NCBI RefSeq assembly: GCF_014651955.1
Contig: NZ_BMXW01000008.1
Location: forward strand, 105,589 to 169,588
Direction of reading: 5' to 3'
From: Shewanella fodinae
GTDB taxonomy: Bacteria > Pseudomonadota > Gammaproteobacteria > Enterobacterales > Shewanellaceae
Length of the DNA: 64,000 nucleotides
Part shown: positions 45,868 through 57,953 of the stretch, piece by piece
How positions within the stretch are numbered: the first letter of the stretch is position 1
How the letters are laid out: each line of letters opens with the position of its first letter
Made by a program: the position numbers and the translations under genes
Notes under the pieces: generated by a model
What the model saw: only the letters and a program-made list of their open reading frames with translations
The model's database searches: none
Told to the model about the DNA's origin: nothing

Positions 45868-47250
45868 ATGCTAGCTTTTTTGTGGAATCTCGGTGCCTTT
45901 ATTGTTGCATTAGGGATTTTGATCACCGCCCATGAATTCGGACATTTTTATGTGGCCCGCCGCTGTGGTGTGCGAGTGCAGCGTTTTTCTATCGGTTTCG
46001 GTAAAGCCATCTGGCACCGAATCGGTAAAGATGGAACGGAATATGTCGTCGCGATGATCCCTCTTGGCGGTTACGTTAAAATGCTGGATGAGCGTGTTGA
46101 AGCGGTTCCTCCAGAGCTGCAACATGAATCCTTTAATCGCAAGAGTGTATGGGCGCGTATGGCTATTGTGGCAGCCGGTCCGATTGCTAATTTCATTTTT
46201 GCCGTTATTGCCCTGTATTTTATGTACCTGATTGGGGTGCCGACGGTAAAACCCGTGATAGAAGCTACACGTTCGGGCAGTCCTGCAGCGGTGATGCAAC
46301 TGCAACATCCGCAGCAGATTGTGGCGGTTTCAGGGCAAGCGGTCAGAAACTGGGAAGAGGTCAATCTCGCCCTAGTAAGCCACATCGGCGAACCGTCTTT
46401 GTCGTTGACACTGGCACCTGTGAGCGATATCAGCAGCTCCGATGATGCTGCTCGTCTCAATGGTAAAACGTATCAGTTAGATATCAGTAAGTGGCATTTT
46501 GATCCCGATAAAGAGTCACCGATTACCACGTTGGGACTTGAGATATACCGCCCTAAAGTGGTGCCGACATTGGCCGAAGTTGTCACAGGTGGTGCGGCTG
46601 CCCAAGCCGGCTTGCAAGTAGGCGATACCCTGCTGGCGATTAATGGTAAGCCGTTACAAGATTGGCAAAGCTTTGTGGCACAGATTAAAGCGGCGGCGGA
46701 TAAAACACTGCAACTGACTATCCGCCGCAATGGTGACCAGCTAGTGCTGCCAGTGACGCCTACAGCACATAAGAGTGCTACTGGTGCGATGGAAGGGTAT
46801 TTAGGGGTGTCACCTATTGCGCCCAAGTGGCCAGATAATATGCAACTGGAGTTGCAATATGGCCCACTGGAATCTGTCACCATGGCAGCACAGAAGACCT
46901 GGCGGCTCACCGCTGTTAGCGTCAAGATGCTAGGGAAACTGTTTACTGGGGATGTTTCCCTGAAGAGTTTGAGTGGGCCAATCTCGATTGCGCAAGGGGC
47001 GGGTAATACAGCCTCCTTTGGATTGGTATATTTTCTGGGGTTCCTCGCGTTAATCAGCGTAAACCTCGGTATCATTAATTTGGTACCGTTGCCTGTGCTG
47101 GATGGGGGACACTTGATGTATTACGTGATTGAAGCTATCACACGTAGGCCTGTATCCGAACGGATCCAGGAAATTGGATTCAGATTTGGGGCGGCGTTGC
47201 TGCTGGTATTGATGAGCATTGCCCTCTTCAATGATTTTGCCCGACTCTGA
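45868..47250 (+). CDS. rseP: Site-2 zinc protease RseP
   Basis: RseP cleaves the anti-sigma factor RseA inside the membrane to activate sigma E. The 460-residue protein has the zinc motif HEFGH (H22, E23, H26) in the first helix. Two tandem PDZ domains follow (about 115-300; GGAAAQAGLQVGDTLLAINGKPL). The third zinc ligand is D412 in VLDGGHLMYY. It lies just ahead of bamA, the usual order. Confidence 0.97.
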   Translation: MLAFLWNLGAFIVALGILITAHEFGHFYVARRCGVRVQRFSIGFGKAIWHRIGKDGTEYVVAMIPLGGYVKMLDERVEAVPPELQHESFNRKSVWARMAIVAAGPIANFIFAVIALYFMYLIGVPTVKPVIEATRSGSPAAVMQLQHPQQIVAVSGQAVRNWEEVNLALVSHIGEPSLSLTLAPVSDISSSDDAARLNGKTYQLDISKWHFDPDKESPITTLGLEIYRPKVVPTLAEVVTGGAAAQAGLQVGDTLLAINGKPLQDWQSFVAQIKAAADKTLQLTIRRNGDQLVLPVTPTAHKSATGAMEGYLGVSPIAPKWPDNMQLELQYGPLESVTMAAQKTWRLTAVSVKMLGKLFTGDVSLKSLSGPISIAQGAGNTASFGLVYFLGFLALISVNLGIINLVPLPVLDGGHLMYYVIEAITRRPVSERIQEIGFRFGAALLLVLMSIALFNDFARL

Positions 47251-47281
47251 GCAAGGACTGACAAATAATTAGAAGTGCTCT

Positions 47282-49765
47282 ATGCGAATAAATAAACTTT
47301 TTGCCTCTATGTTACTGGTCGGCGCCGCTTTTTCAGGGAATGGTTGGGCCGAAACTTTCAAACCTTTTAAGGTCACAGACATTCAAGTCGAAGGTTTACA
47401 ACGGGTCGCCTTGGGGGCCGCGTTGCTGAATTTGCCGGTCAAAGTCGGGGACACGGTGGATGAACTGAAATTGCAGCAGGCCATTAAAAGTCTGTATGCC
47501 TCAGGTAACTTCGAAAATATTCAGGTTTCCCGTGATGGTGATGTGCTGGTAGTTCAGGTGCGTGAAAGGCCAACCATCAGTGCCATTACCTTTGATGGCA
47601 ACAAAGACATCAAAGAAGAGCAGCTAAAGCAGAGTCTGGACGATAGCGGTGTCAAAGTGGGTGAGTCCCTTGATCGCACCATGCTTTCTGATATTGAAAA
47701 GGCGTTGCAGGACTTCTACTACGGCGTGGGTAAATATGGCGCTAAGGTGCATGCACAGGTCATCAATTTGCCACGTAACCGTGTGGAGCTGAAGTTTAAG
47801 TTTACCGAAGGGATGGCCGCTGAAATTCGCCAGATAAACTTTGTTGGCAATAAGCATTTCAGTGATGAAGAGTTAGCCAATCTGCTGGAGTTGAAAGACT
47901 TTGTTGCGTGGTGGAATTTGTTTGGTGAACGTCGTTACCAGAAACAAAAACTACAGGCAGATTTAGAAACGCTGAAGACCTTCTATCACAATCATGGCTA
48001 TATCCGCTTTGATGTGACCTCGACTCAGGTGTCCATGACGCCTGATCGTAAGGGCTTATATATCACCATCAATGTTAACGAAGGTGAGCAATATAAAGTG
48101 AAAGCGGTAAACCTGACCGGCGATTTGATGGGGCGTGAGGATGTGCTAAAAACTATCCTGCCATTGAAAGCGGGTGAGCAGTATAACGGCGCTGATGTGA
48201 CCTTCACTGAAGAGATGTACAGCAAGTTCCTCGGTCGTTTTGGCTACGCTTATCCCGAAGTAAAAACCATGCCGGAGATTGATGATGCAAATAAGGAAGT
48301 GACCCTTAACATCAATATCAATCCAGGCAAGCGGGTATATGTCCGTTCCATCAACTTTACTGGTAATAATGTTACCGCAGATGAAGTGATGCGTCGCGAA
48401 TTGCGGCAGATGGAAGGGGCTTGGCTGAATTCAGCACTGGTAGAGCAATCCAAAACGCGTTTGAATCGCTTGGGTTATTTTGAAACCGTTGATACCGAAA
48501 CCGAAAAGGTGGCGGGTACTGACGATCTGGTGGATGTACTATTCAAAGTAAAAGAGCAGCCTTCTGGCTCCTTTAACGCAGGTATTGGTTACGGTACTGC
48601 ATCTGGCCTGAGTTTGCAGTTTGGTATTTCCCAGTCCAACTTCTTGGGAACGGGGAACCAGGCGGGCATTACCCTGAATACCAACAAATATTCCAAGAGT
48701 ATCAACCTGTCTTATACCGATCCTTACTTTACTAAAGATGGTATCAGTCTCGGCGGTAGTGTGTTCTGGAGTGCATTCGATGCTAACTCGGCTTATCTGG
48801 AACGCTATAAGAATGACTCTTATGGGGTTATGACTAGCCTTGGCTTCCCTATCAACGAGACTAACCGTATTAATGCTGGTGTCGGTTATCGGCATAACAC
48901 CATTTCCGATGCTTCTGATTATGAACAGGCGGTTCGTTTCTATAACATCTATCGCAATACAGATGCGGTGAACTCAGATTTAAGCTTTGATAACTTTGAA
49001 ATCAGTTTAGGTTGGTCGCGTAGCACACTAGACCGTGGTACTTTCCCAACCGATGGTTCGTCACAGCGCTTGAGTGGTCGTATGACGGTGCCCGGCTCAG
49101 ATCTGAAGTTCTTTAAGACAGATTTCGAAACCAACTTCTATTTCCCATTGAACCGCTCTCATAGTTTTGTGTTCTTGACCCGTGCTCGTTTGGCTTACGG
49201 TAATGGTTACGGTAAGTACAATGATAATGATCAGATATTGCCGTTCTGGGAAAACTACTACACCGGCGGTAGCTCTTATCTGCGTGGCTTCAAGTCCAAT
49301 TCGGTAGGCCCAAGAGCATTCTATATGTATCGTGACAGCGCCAACTGCTCACCCGATCCGTCTGGAGATGGTTGTTCATTACCCGGAGATGTTAACTCTA
49401 TCTATGTGCGTAGCAGTCGCTCTATCGGCGGTAATGCGCTGGCAACGGCCAGTATGGAACTGATTGTTCCAACGCCATTCTTGGATGAGGCATATTCAAA
49501 CTCTGTACGTACCAGTTTCTTTGTCGATGCCGGTAACGTCTGGGATACCGAGTTTAATTACGATGCTTATCGTACCTTGCCAGCTGAAGAATTTGCCAAG
49601 CTGGCTGACTACAGTGATCCAGGGCGAATCAGATCGTCTTGGGGGCTGAATTTGCAGTGGTTGTCACCTATGGGCCCCATGGTGTTCAGCCTTGCCTGGC
49701 CAATCAAGAAATTTGAAGATGACGACACTGAGATCTTCTCGTTCAATATTGGCAAAACATTCTAA
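47282..49765 (+). CDS. bamA: Outer-membrane assembly factor BamA
   Basis: BamA is the central barrel of the BAM complex that inserts outer-membrane proteins. The 827-residue precursor has a signal peptide ending near NGWA and five POTRA domains (about 25-420; first one FKVTDIQVEGLQRVALGAAL). The C-terminal 16-stranded barrel includes the conserved YLRGFKSNSVGP loop and ends in F (FNIGKTF), as outer-membrane proteins do. It is followed by the chaperone gene skp. Confidence 0.98.
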   Translation: MRINKLFASMLLVGAAFSGNGWAETFKPFKVTDIQVEGLQRVALGAALLNLPVKVGDTVDELKLQQAIKSLYASGNFENIQVSRDGDVLVVQVRERPTISAITFDGNKDIKEEQLKQSLDDSGVKVGESLDRTMLSDIEKALQDFYYGVGKYGAKVHAQVINLPRNRVELKFKFTEGMAAEIRQINFVGNKHFSDEELANLLELKDFVAWWNLFGERRYQKQKLQADLETLKTFYHNHGYIRFDVTSTQVSMTPDRKGLYITINVNEGEQYKVKAVNLTGDLMGREDVLKTILPLKAGEQYNGADVTFTEEMYSKFLGRFGYAYPEVKTMPEIDDANKEVTLNININPGKRVYVRSINFTGNNVTADEVMRRELRQMEGAWLNSALVEQSKTRLNRLGYFETVDTETEKVAGTDDLVDVLFKVKEQPSGSFNAGIGYGTASGLSLQFGISQSNFLGTGNQAGITLNTNKYSKSINLSYTDPYFTKDGISLGGSVFWSAFDANSAYLERYKNDSYGVMTSLGFPINETNRINAGVGYRHNTISDASDYEQAVRFYNIYRNTDAVNSDLSFDNFEISLGWSRSTLDRGTFPTDGSSQRLSGRMTVPGSDLKFFKTDFETNFYFPLNRSHSFVFLTRARLAYGNGYGKYNDNDQILPFWENYYTGGSSYLRGFKSNSVGPRAFYMYRDSANCSPDPSGDGCSLPGDVNSIYVRSSRSIGGNALATASMELIVPTPFLDEAYSNSVRTSFFVDAGNVWDTEFNYDAYRTLPAEEFAKLADYSDPGRIRSSWGLNLQWLSPMGPMVFSLAWPIKKFEDDDTEIFSFNIGKTF

Positions 49766-49815
49766 AACACATAAACTCGGCAAGCATTGCTGAAACCACA
49801 ACAAGGAGTTTAACT

Positions 49816-50322
49816 TTGAAAAAGCTAATGAACGGCGCACTGGTGTCGCTGATGTTGGTTGGCGCACCCATGGCTGCTTATGCGGAAAAGCTGGCTGTAG
49901 TAGATATGGGCGCCGTGTTCGAACAGATCCCACAGCGCGAACAGGTGACCAAACAGCTGAAAAGCGAATTTGGTGATCGTATGGCTGAAGTGCAGAAACT
50001 TCAGGACGAGCTGAAAGGTTTGTTGGAAAAACAGCAGCGTGATGCGCAGCTGATGACCGATGCTCAAAAAACCGATCTGGTACGTAAGATGGAATCACTG
50101 AAGGCGGACTACCAGCTGAAAGGTAAGGCGCTGGATGAAGATTTACGTCGTCGCCAGGGTGAAGAACAGAATAAACTGTTAGTCAAAGTACAGAAAGCTA
50201 TCAACGATATCGCCAAAAAAGAAAATTACGACATGGTGCTGCAACGCGGTGCAGTCATCTATGTGAAGCCTGAACAGGACATCAGCAGTAAGGTGGTTGA
50301 CGCCCTGAGCAAAGGCCAGTAA
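49816..50322 (+). CDS. skp: Periplasmic chaperone Skp (OmpH)
   Basis: Skp holds unfolded outer-membrane proteins in the periplasm on the way to BamA. The 168-residue precursor starts at TTG 49816 after AAGGAG. Its signal peptide ends at AAYA, and the mature protein begins EKLAVVDMGAVFEQIP. Long coiled-coil tentacle helices follow (LQDELKGLLEKQQRDAQLM). It lies between bamA and lpxD. Confidence 0.95.
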   Translation: MKKLMNGALVSLMLVGAPMAAYAEKLAVVDMGAVFEQIPQREQVTKQLKSEFGDRMAEVQKLQDELKGLLEKQQRDAQLMTDAQKTDLVRKMESLKADYQLKGKALDEDLRRRQGEEQNKLLVKVQKAINDIAKKENYDMVLQRGAVIYVKPEQDISSKVVDALSKGQ

Positions 50323-50325
50323 TCA

Positions 50326-51351
50326 ATGAATAGTGTTTCTCTGAAACAGCTTGCCGAGCATCTGGGTGCAGAACTCCGAGGAAATGCCGAACAGGTAGTT
50401 TCTTCGGTGGCACCGCTCGACAAAGCTGTGTCTGGACAAGTGTCTTTTTTGTCCAATCCTAAATTGCGGCATCAGTTAGATGTAACGGCTGCCAGCGCTG
50501 TTATCCTGAGTCAGGATATGGCTGAAACCTATCCAGGTAACGCTTTAGTTGTTAAAGATCCCTATGTTGGTTTTGCCAGAACTGCTCAGTTACTGGACAG
50601 CACACCCAATGCTGCAGAAGGTATTCACCCGTCAGCGCAAATCCACCCATCAGCTAAACTCGGCACCGGGGTAGCAGTTGCGGCCAATGTGGTCATTGGT
50701 GCCAATACGGTGATTGGTGAAAATACCCAGATTGGCGCTGGAACAGTGATCGGCCCTGATGTGATCATTGGCTCTGGTAGCCGCCTGTGGGCTAATGTGA
50801 CTGTGTATCATAATGTACACATGGGTATGAACTGCATTATTCATTCCGGTGTGGTGCTGGGTTCTGATGGTTTTGGTTATGCCAATGAGCGTGGTAACTG
50901 GATCAAAATTCCCCAAACCGGTGGCGTCCGCATTGGTGACAACGTCGAAATCGGTGCCGGTACGACGGTTGACCGTGGCGCTCTGGAACACACCGAGATT
51001 CATGATGGGGTTATCATCGATAATCAAGTGCAGATCGCCCATAACGATATTATTGGTGCTCATACCGCAATTGCGGGTTGTACCGTACTTGCTGGCAGTG
51101 TGACCATTGGCAAATACTGCATCATTGGTGGCAGTTGTGCGATTTCTGGACATTTAACAATTACAGATGGGGTTCATCTCTCGGGTGCAACCAACATCAC
51201 TAACGATGTTAAGGAACCTGGGTTATACTCTTCCGCCACTGTGGCCATGGATAACCGTCTGTGGCGTAAAAATACCGTCCGTTTCCGGCAGTTGGACGAG
51301 TTGTTCCAACGGGTCAGAAAGTTGGAAAAAAGGCTGGATACAGAAGAATAA
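50326..51351 (+). CDS. lpxD: UDP-3-O-(3-hydroxyacyl)glucosamine N-acyltransferase
   Basis: LpxD is the third step of lipid A synthesis. The 341-residue protein has an N-terminal uridine-binding domain ([16 protein letters not shown]). A left-handed beta-helix follows with hexapeptide repeats and [12 protein letters not shown], and [19 protein letters not shown] carries the catalytic His region. The gene begins three bases after skp. Confidence 0.97.
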   Translation: MNSVSLKQLAEHLGAELRGNAEQVVSSVAPLDKAVSGQVSFLSNPKLRHQLDVTAASAVILSQDMAETYPGNALVVKDPYVGFARTAQLLDSTPNAAEGIHPSAQIHPSAKLGTGVAVAANVVIGANTVIGENTQIGAGTVIGPDVIIGSGSRLWANVTVYHNVHMGMNCIIHSGVVLGSDGFGYANERGNWIKIPQTGGVRIGDNVEIGAGTTVDRGALEHTEIHDGVIIDNQVQIAHNDIIGAHTAIAGCTVLAGSVTIGKYCIIGGSCAISGHLTITDGVHLSGATNITNDVKEPGLYSSATVAMDNRLWRKNTVRFRQLDELFQRVRKLEKRLDTEE

Positions 51352-51383
51352 ACGCCGCTGTGACGGCGCGAGGAAAAGAGCCC

Positions 51384-51845
51384 GTGTCTAATGAATTGAA
51401 CACCATGGATATCCAAGAAATTTTGGCATTTTTGCCACATAGATATCCATTTTTACTGGTCGATCGCGTACTGGATTTTACGCCAGGTGAAACGCTGACC
51501 GCCATTAAAAACGTCACTATAAACGAACCCTTTTTCCAAGGACATTTCCCGATCCAGCCAGTGATGCCGGGCGTGCTTATCCTAGAGGCTATGGCGCAGG
51601 CTACCGGGTTGTTAGCGTTTAAAACCATGAGTGAGAAGCCTTCTCCTAATGTGCTTTACTATTTTGCAGGGATCGATAATGCCCGTTTTAAGCGCGTGGT
51701 CGGCCCTGGCGATCAGATACGTTTTGATGTCAAAATGATCAAAGAACGCCGTGGAATTGGCGTATTTTACGGAGAAGCTACCGTGGACGGTGAATTAGTT
51801 TGCTCCGCCGATATTATGTGCGCTCGGAGAGAGATTCGTTCGTGA
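51384..51845 (+). CDS. fabZ: 3-hydroxyacyl-ACP dehydratase FabZ
   Basis: FabZ dehydrates 3-hydroxyacyl-ACP in fatty-acid elongation. The start is GTG 51384 ([29 protein letters not shown]) after GAGGAAAAG, giving 153 residues; an in-frame ATG at 51360 lacks support. The catalytic His lies in [11 protein letters not shown] and the Glu in [14 protein letters not shown]. Its stop overlaps the lpxA start (GTGA). Confidence 0.96.
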   Translation: MSNELNTMDIQEILAFLPHRYPFLLVDRVLDFTPGETLTAIKNVTINEPFFQGHFPIQPVMPGVLILEAMAQATGLLAFKTMSEKPSPNVLYYFAGIDNARFKRVVGPGDQIRFDVKMIKERRGIGVFYGEATVDGELVCSADIMCARREIRS

Positions 51846-52612
51846 TCGATAAATTAGCTTTTGTTCACCCTGATGCCAAAATTGGCAATAACGTCACCAT
51901 TGGCCCTTGGACTTATGTCGGCCCGAACGTAGAAATTGGTGATGACTGCTGGGTCAGCTCACATGTTGTAATCAAGGGCCCTACTGTTATCGGCAAGGGT
52001 AACAAGATCTACCAGTTCGCGTCGGTGGGTGAAGACTGCCAAGATAAAAAGTACGCTGGCGAGCCAACTCGACTGGAAATTGGTGACAACAACGTCATCC
52101 GCGAATCAGTGACCATCCACCGTGGCACCGTGCAGGATCAAGGCGTTACCCGTATCGGTTCCAATAATTTGCTGATGGCCTATGTGCATGTGGCGCATGA
52201 TTGTGTGCTGGGCGATAACATTATTATGGCTAACAACGCCTCTATTGCCGGTCATTGCCATGTGGATGATTGGGCAATTCTTGGTGGTATGACTGGGGTA
52301 CATCAATTTGTCCATATTGGCGCTCACGCCTTTACTGCGGGTTATTCGCTGGTGCTGCAAGATGTGCCACCGTTTGTGATGGCTTCCGGCCAGGCAGCCG
52401 TGCCGAGAGGTTTGAATGTGGAAGGGCTGAAGCGTCGAGGCTTTACCAAAGACGAGCAGTTAGCGCTGCGGCGGGCATATAAAACCCTGTATCGCAGCAG
52501 CATGACAGTCGCTGAGGCTGTCGAGGTTCTGGCCGAAGATGCGGCTAGCCAACCCAAAGTTAAATTGTTCCTTGATTTTGTGACCTCATCAGAGCGGGGT
52601 ATTATCCGCTGA
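51842..52612 (+). CDS. lpxA: UDP-N-acetylglucosamine acyltransferase
   Basis: LpxA adds the first acyl chain in lipid A synthesis. It starts at GTG 51842 ([21 protein letters not shown]), overlapping fabZ, and is 256 residues. The beta-helix repeats include [20 protein letters not shown] with the catalytic His, and [18 protein letters not shown] frame open to 51800 lies within fabZ and is not a better start. Confidence 0.97.
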   Translation: MIDKLAFVHPDAKIGNNVTIGPWTYVGPNVEIGDDCWVSSHVVIKGPTVIGKGNKIYQFASVGEDCQDKKYAGEPTRLEIGDNNVIRESVTIHRGTVQDQGVTRIGSNNLLMAYVHVAHDCVLGDNIIMANNASIAGHCHVDDWAILGGMTGVHQFVHIGAHAFTAGYSLVLQDVPPFVMASGQAAVPRGLNVEGLKRRGFTKDEQLALRRAYKTLYRSSMTVAEAVEVLAEDAASQPKVKLFLDFVTSSERGIIR

Positions 52613-52625
52613 GACAATTAAGCTT

Positions 52626-53780
52626 ATGACGCAACACTCGCAACGGATTTTTGCAATGGTCGCCGGAGAAGTCTCCGGCGATATTTTAGGTGCAGGCTTA
52701 GTCGCCGCGCTCAGGCAGCGTTATCCCGATGCCCGTTTTGTCGGTATCGGTGGGCCGCGTATGGAGGCTCAGGGCTTTGAGTCTTTGTTCGCGATGGAAG
52801 CGTTAGCGGTGATGGGCCTGGTGGAAGTGCTGTCACACCTGCCACGATTACTTAAGCTGCGTAAATCGCTGATCCAGCAACTCAGCGAGCTACAACCTGA
52901 CTGTTTTATCGGCATTGATGCGCCAGATTTTAATTTGGGCGTTGAACTGCGACTGAAACAGCGGGGCATCCCGACAGTGCATTACGTCAGCCCATCAGTA
53001 TGGGCTTGGCGGCCCAAAAGGATCTTTAAGATTGCTAAGGCGACCAACATGGTGCTGGCGTTGTTGCCATTTGAGAAGGCCTTTTATGATCGTTACCAAG
53101 TGCCTTGTACCTTTGTCGGGCATACGTTAGCCGACAGCATTCCTCTGGAAAGCGATAAACAGCAGGCGCGGTTGGCGTTGGCGCTAGACGCTGACGCCGA
53201 ATATCTGGCTATCCTGCCGGGTTCCCGTGGGGGCGAGCTTAAAATGTTGGCTCAGCCTTTTGTTGAGGCGGCGACGCTGATTAAACAGCGTTTTCCTGAT
53301 ATCCGTTTTGTGACCCCGTTAGTCAACGCACAGCGTCGCGAGCAGTTTATGGCCGCTTTGAAACAATATGCACCAGACTTGGAAATACATCTGGTCGATG
53401 GTCATTCCCGCGAGGTGATGGCGGCGGCTGATTGTATTTTACTGGCGTCAGGCACCGCTACGCTGGAAGCCATGCTGGTAAAACGGCCAATGGTCGTTGG
53501 TTATCGGGTCAGTCCGGTAACCTATCAACTGGCAAAATGGCTGGTAAAAATTCGAACATTTTCTTTGCCTAATCTGCTCGCCGGCAAGACGCTGGTGCCG
53601 GAGCTTATTCAGGATGACTGTACCCCAGAAAAGCTAGCCGAGGCGGTTAGCGCACAGCTAAATCAGGATCCACGGCCTTTGATGGCAGAATTTACCCGAT
53701 TGCATGAGATGCTCAGGCAAAACGCCAGTGAGCGTGCGGCTGATGCCGTGGTGACATTACTAGAGGAGCCGCGTCGATGA
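52626..53780 (+). CDS. lpxB: Lipid-A-disaccharide synthase
   Basis: LpxB joins UDP-diacylglucosamine to lipid X, forming the disaccharide. The 384-residue GT-B-like enzyme shows [46 protein letters not shown] and the C-terminal [22 protein letters not shown]. Its end overlaps rnhB by four bases. Confidence 0.97.
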   Translation: MTQHSQRIFAMVAGEVSGDILGAGLVAALRQRYPDARFVGIGGPRMEAQGFESLFAMEALAVMGLVEVLSHLPRLLKLRKSLIQQLSELQPDCFIGIDAPDFNLGVELRLKQRGIPTVHYVSPSVWAWRPKRIFKIAKATNMVLALLPFEKAFYDRYQVPCTFVGHTLADSIPLESDKQQARLALALDADAEYLAILPGSRGGELKMLAQPFVEAATLIKQRFPDIRFVTPLVNAQRREQFMAALKQYAPDLEIHLVDGHSREVMAAADCILLASGTATLEAMLVKRPMVVGYRVSPVTYQLAKWLVKIRTFSLPNLLAGKTLVPELIQDDCTPEKLAEAVSAQLNQDPRPLMAEFTRLHEMLRQNASERAADAVVTLLEEPRR

Positions 53781-54394
53781 CGATTTACCGTGATTTATCC
53801 GCTGAAGCGGCACAGGCCTTGGGGCAGGGACTGGTTGCTGGTGTGGATGAGGTTGGGCGCGGACCTTTGGTGGGAAACGTAGTAACCGCGGCAGTGATCC
53901 TTGACCCTCAGCGGCCAATAGCGGGTCTTAATGACTCAAAAAAACTTAGTGAAAAGAAGCGCGATGCACTGTTTGACCTCATCATGGACAATGCGCTCTG
54001 TGTAGCAGTGGGGGCGGCAACGCCAGTTGAGATTGATCAACTGAACATTCTGCACGCCACCATGCTGGCCATGCAGCGTGCCGTTGCTGGGTTGACTATG
54101 CGGCCTGAGCGAGTTTTGGTTGATGGTAATCGCACCCCAGATTTTGGTATTCCTGCCGCCGCAGTGATTAAAGGGGATGGGCTAATTGCTGCCATCAGTG
54201 CAGCTTCTATCATTGCTAAAGTCACCCGGGATCGGGAGATGGCAGAACTGGATCGCTGTTTTCCGCAATATGGTTTTGCCGCTCACAAAGGCTATCCCAC
54301 CAAAGTGCATTTTGAGGCAATAGCCCAGTATGGCGTGCTACCGGAGCATCGCCGTAGTTTCCGCCCGGTGCGACTAGCACTGGGACTTGAATAA
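53777..54394 (+). CDS. rnhB: Ribonuclease HII
   Basis: RNase HII removes ribonucleotides from DNA. The 205-residue protein has the catalytic carboxylates in [20 protein letters not shown] (Asp and Glu), VLVDGNRTP and a further Asp in KVTRDREM. The ATG overlaps the lpxB stop. Confidence 0.97.
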   Translation: MTIYRDLSAEAAQALGQGLVAGVDEVGRGPLVGNVVTAAVILDPQRPIAGLNDSKKLSEKKRDALFDLIMDNALCVAVGAATPVEIDQLNILHATMLAMQRAVAGLTMRPERVLVDGNRTPDFGIPAAAVIKGDGLIAAISAASIIAKVTRDREMAELDRCFPQYGFAAHKGYPTKVHFEAIAQYGVLPEHRRSFRPVRLALGLE

Positions 54395-54479
54395 AACACA
54401 CTTGTTGACCTTGCCAAGAGGTTTTAGCATAACGGCAGGGCATTCATTCCACAGAGATTGTTAAACAGACAACCAACTT

Positions 54480-57400
54480 ATGGCCGAACCTCGTTTTATA
54501 CATCTGCGTGTTCACACTGACTTTTCTATGAGTGATGGTCTGGCTAAGGTCAAACCCATAGTTGCTAAAACCGTCACTGAGAACATGGCCGCCGTTGCTA
54601 TCACTGATCAAGGCAATATGTGTGGTTTGGTGAAATTTTACAGCGCTGCTAACGACAGTGGTATCAAACCGATCATTGGCGCTGACGTGTGGATGTGTGT
54701 TCCTGGGTTTGATGATGAGTTTTGCCATCTCACCATCTTGGCAATGAATAATGAAGGTTACCAAAACCTTACGCAACTGCTGAGTAAATCCTATCTGCGT
54801 GGTTACGTACGTGACCGACCCGCTATCGATCAGGACTGGTTACTGCAACACAATGCTGGCATCTTGCTTTTATCCGGCGGACGTGAGGGCGATTTGGGAA
54901 AGGCTCTGCTGAAGGGAAATCAGCAGCAGGTGGACGAGCTGACCTGTTTTTATCAGCAACACTTTGCTGACCGCTATTACCTGGAATTGATCCGCACTGG
55001 GCGCCAAGATGAAGAGCGCTATTTACATTTGGCAGTGGCGCACGCCGCCGCCAATGCTTTGCCAGTGGTAGCGACCAATCAAGTGGTGTTCATGAACAAG
55101 GCCGACTTCGAAGCACACGAAATCCGCGTGGCTATTCATGACGGTTTTACCCTCGCTGATCCACGCCGTCCGAAAAAATATAGTGAACAGCAGTATTTTA
55201 AATCTGAAGCCGAGATGTGCGAGCTGTTTGCCGATATTCCAGAAGCGCTGGCCAACAGTGTTGAGATTGCCAAGCGCTGTAATGTGACGGTACGGTTGCA
55301 CGAATACTTTCTGCCAAATTTTCCCACCGGTGACATGTCTACGGCGGATTATCTGGTACATAAAGCCAAAACCGGCCTCGAAGAACGTTTGCAGTTTCTA
55401 TATCCCGACGAAGCAGTCCGCGCGGCTAAGCGGCCACCCTATGATGAACGCTTGGATGTAGAACTCAGAGTTATCAACCAGATGGGATTCCCTGGTTACT
55501 TTCTCATTGTGATGGAGTTTATTCAGTGGGCCAAAGATCACGGTATTCCTGTGGGGCCAGGACGAGGTTCCGGTGCGGGCTCGCTAGTGGCATATTCCAT
55601 CAAGATTACCGACTTAGACCCGCTGGAATTTGACCTGCTGTTTGAACGTTTCCTCAACCCGGAACGTGTCTCCATGCCCGATTTCGACGTCGACTTCTGT
55701 ATGGACCGGCGCGATGAGGTGATTGATCACGTCGCAGAAATGTATGGCCGTGATGCGGTATCGCAGATCATTACTTTCGGTACCATGGCGGCCAAAGCGG
55801 TAATCCGCGATGTGGGACGGGTGCTCGGGCATCCTTATGGCTTTGTGGATCGCATCTCCAAGCTGGTCCCGGCGGAACCCGGGATGACGCTGGAGAAAGC
55901 CTTTGCCGCGGAACCCGCTTTGCAGGAAGCCTATGATGGTGATGAGGAAGTTAAAGACCTGATCGATATGTGCCGCAAGCTTGAGGGTGTCACCCGTAAC
56001 TCGGGGAAGCATGCGGGGGGGGTGGTGATATCCCCGACAACCATTACCGACTTTTCGCCATTGCTGTGTGACTCCGAAGGGAAAAACCCGGTTACTCAGT
56101 TTGATAAAGGTGATGTGGAATACGCCGGGCTGGTGAAATTTGACTTCCTAGGTTTGCGAACACTTACCATCATTGAATGGGCGCTGGAAATGATCAACCC
56201 ACGCATGCTGCGGGAAGGGAAAGCGCCAATCAATACTGCTAGCATTCCATTGAATGATCCAGAGTCTTTCCGGGTACTGAAACGCTACGAAACCACTGCG
56301 GTGTTCCAGCTAGAATCCCGGGGCATGAAAGACCTGATCAAACGCCTGCAACCTGACAATATTGAAGACATGATCGCGTTAGTGGCGTTATTCCGCCCTG
56401 GGCCGTTGGAATCGGGCATGGTGGATGACTTTATCGCCCGTAAGCACGGTCAGGCAAAAGTGGCGTATCCGCACCCAGACTTTGAACATGAATGTCTGAA
56501 AGAGATCCTGGAACCCACCTACGGCGTTATCGTTTACCAAGAACAGGTAATGCAGATTGCGCAGGCACTGGCAGGGTATACGCTGGGTGGAGCGGATATG
56601 TTGCGCCGCGCCATGGGTAAGAAGAAACCGGAAGAGATGGCCAAACAGCGCGATGTGTTCCGTAAAGGTGCCATCAGTCAGGGCGTTGATCCTGAATTGG
56701 CGATGAAGATCTTCGACTTGGTGGAGAAATTTGCCGGTTACGGTTTCAACAAATCTCACTCAGCGGCTTACGCCATTGTGTCCTATCACACGTTATGGCT
56801 GAAAGTGCATTTTCCGTCAGAATTCATGGCAGCGGTGATGTCGGCGGATATGGATAACACCGACAAGATAGTCACCTTGGTGGATGAATGTGAACGTATG
56901 GGTCGTAAGATCCTTCCGCCAGATGTCAACAAAGGACTGTTCAAATTCACCGTAGATGAGCAGCAAAATATTGTCTATGGTATCGGTGCTATCAAAGGCG
57001 TTGGTGAAGGTCCGGTTGAAGCGATTATTGAAGCGCGCAAATCCGGCCCGTTCAAAGACCTGTTTGATTTTTGTGCGCGGGTGGATCTGAAGAAACTTAA
57101 CCGTCGGGTGATGGAGCGGCTGATCAGCGCTGGAGCTCTCGATACGTTAGGGCCGCATCGTGCTTCTATGATGGCAACCTTGCCTGAGGCCATGAAAGCG
57201 GCAGAGCAACATGCCAAAGACGCCGCCATCGGTCAAGATGATATGTTTGGCCTGCTCAACGATGATCCCCAAGATTGCCGTCAGCAGTTTGTCGAATGCG
57301 CGCCGTGGCCAGATAAAATCTGGCTTGAAGGTGAACGGGAAACGTTGGGCCTGTACCTGACGGGTCATCCCATCAATCAATATCTGTCTGAACTGAAGCA

Positions 57401-57953
57401 CTACACTTCTGGGCGTCTGAAAGATATTCACCCTACCGAGCGCGGTAAAACGGTCAAAGTTGCCGGATTGGTGGTGGCTTGCCGGGTGATGACCACTAAG
57501 CGCGGCTCCAAGATGGGGCTGGTGACGTTGGATGATAAAAGCGGTCGTCTCGAAGTGATGTTGTTTACCGAAGCGTTTGATAAATACAGCCATCTGCTAG
57601 AGAAAGATCGCATTCTCATCTGTGAAGGCGAAGTGAGCTTTGATGATTTTTCTGGTGGCAACCGCATGACGGCCAGACAGATCATTGATATGGGCGAGGC
57701 GCGGAGTCACTTTGCTTCAGCGCTGGAGCTGACGTTGGCACACGACATGTTGACCGAAGAGCGACTAAACCAGTTATATGAAACAATTTTGCCTTGGCGT
57801 AACGGCACGGTGCCACTGCTCATCAATTACACTATGGCTGATGCCAAGGGGCGGCTACGACTGGCTGATGACTGGCGAGTGAATCCCTCTGATGAATTGA
57901 TGCTGGCTTTAGAGACATTATTTGGTACCGATAAGGTAAGGATCCTGTTTTGA
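54480..57953 (+). CDS. dnaE: DNA polymerase III alpha subunit
   Basis: DnaE is the replicative polymerase. The 1157-residue protein (E. coli 1160) has the PHP domain ([19 protein letters not shown]). The palm has [16 protein letters not shown] and the catalytic [15 protein letters not shown]. The fingers include [14 protein letters not shown] helix-hairpin-helix and an OB domain follow. It is followed directly by tilS with a four-base overlap; the accA gene that commonly lies between them is absent here. Confidence 0.98.
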   Translation: MAEPRFIHLRVHTDFSMSDGLAKVKPIVAKTVTENMAAVAITDQGNMCGLVKFYSAANDSGIKPIIGADVWMCVPGFDDEFCHLTILAMNNEGYQNLTQLLSKSYLRGYVRDRPAIDQDWLLQHNAGILLLSGGREGDLGKALLKGNQQQVDELTCFYQQHFADRYYLELIRTGRQDEERYLHLAVAHAAANALPVVATNQVVFMNKADFEAHEIRVAIHDGFTLADPRRPKKYSEQQYFKSEAEMCELFADIPEALANSVEIAKRCNVTVRLHEYFLPNFPTGDMSTADYLVHKAKTGLEERLQFLYPDEAVRAAKRPPYDERLDVELRVINQMGFPGYFLIVMEFIQWAKDHGIPVGPGRGSGAGSLVAYSIKITDLDPLEFDLLFERFLNPERVSMPDFDVDFCMDRRDEVIDHVAEMYGRDAVSQIITFGTMAAKAVIRDVGRVLGHPYGFVDRISKLVPAEPGMTLEKAFAAEPALQEAYDGDEEVKDLIDMCRKLEGVTRNSGKHAGGVVISPTTITDFSPLLCDSEGKNPVTQFDKGDVEYAGLVKFDFLGLRTLTIIEWALEMINPRMLREGKAPINTASIPLNDPESFRVLKRYETTAVFQLESRGMKDLIKRLQPDNIEDMIALVALFRPGPLESGMVDDFIARKHGQAKVAYPHPDFEHECLKEILEPTYGVIVYQEQVMQIAQALAGYTLGGADMLRRAMGKKKPEEMAKQRDVFRKGAISQGVDPELAMKIFDLVEKFAGYGFNKSHSAAYAIVSYHTLWLKVHFPSEFMAAVMSADMDNTDKIVTLVDECERMGRKILPPDVNKGLFKFTVDEQQNIVYGIGAIKGVGEGPVEAIIEARKSGPFKDLFDFCARVDLKKLNRRVMERLISAGALDTLGPHRASMMATLPEAMKAAEQHAKDAAIGQDDMFGLLNDDPQDCRQQFVECAPWPDKIWLEGERETLGLYLTGHPINQYLSELKHYTSGRLKDIHPTERGKTVKVAGLVVACRVMTTKRGSKMGLVTLDDKSGRLEVMLFTEAFDKYSHLLEKDRILICEGEVSFDDFSGGNRMTARQIIDMGEARSHFASALELTLAHDMLTEERLNQLYETILPWRNGTVPLLINYTMADAKGRLRLADDWRVNPSDELMLALETLFGTDKVRILF

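Noticed and set aside
56015..56022. Run of eight G in dnaE as a slippage site
   Set aside because: It encodes the conserved Gly-Gly-Val of HAGGVVIS and is shorter than tracts usually phase-variable; dnaE is essential throughout.
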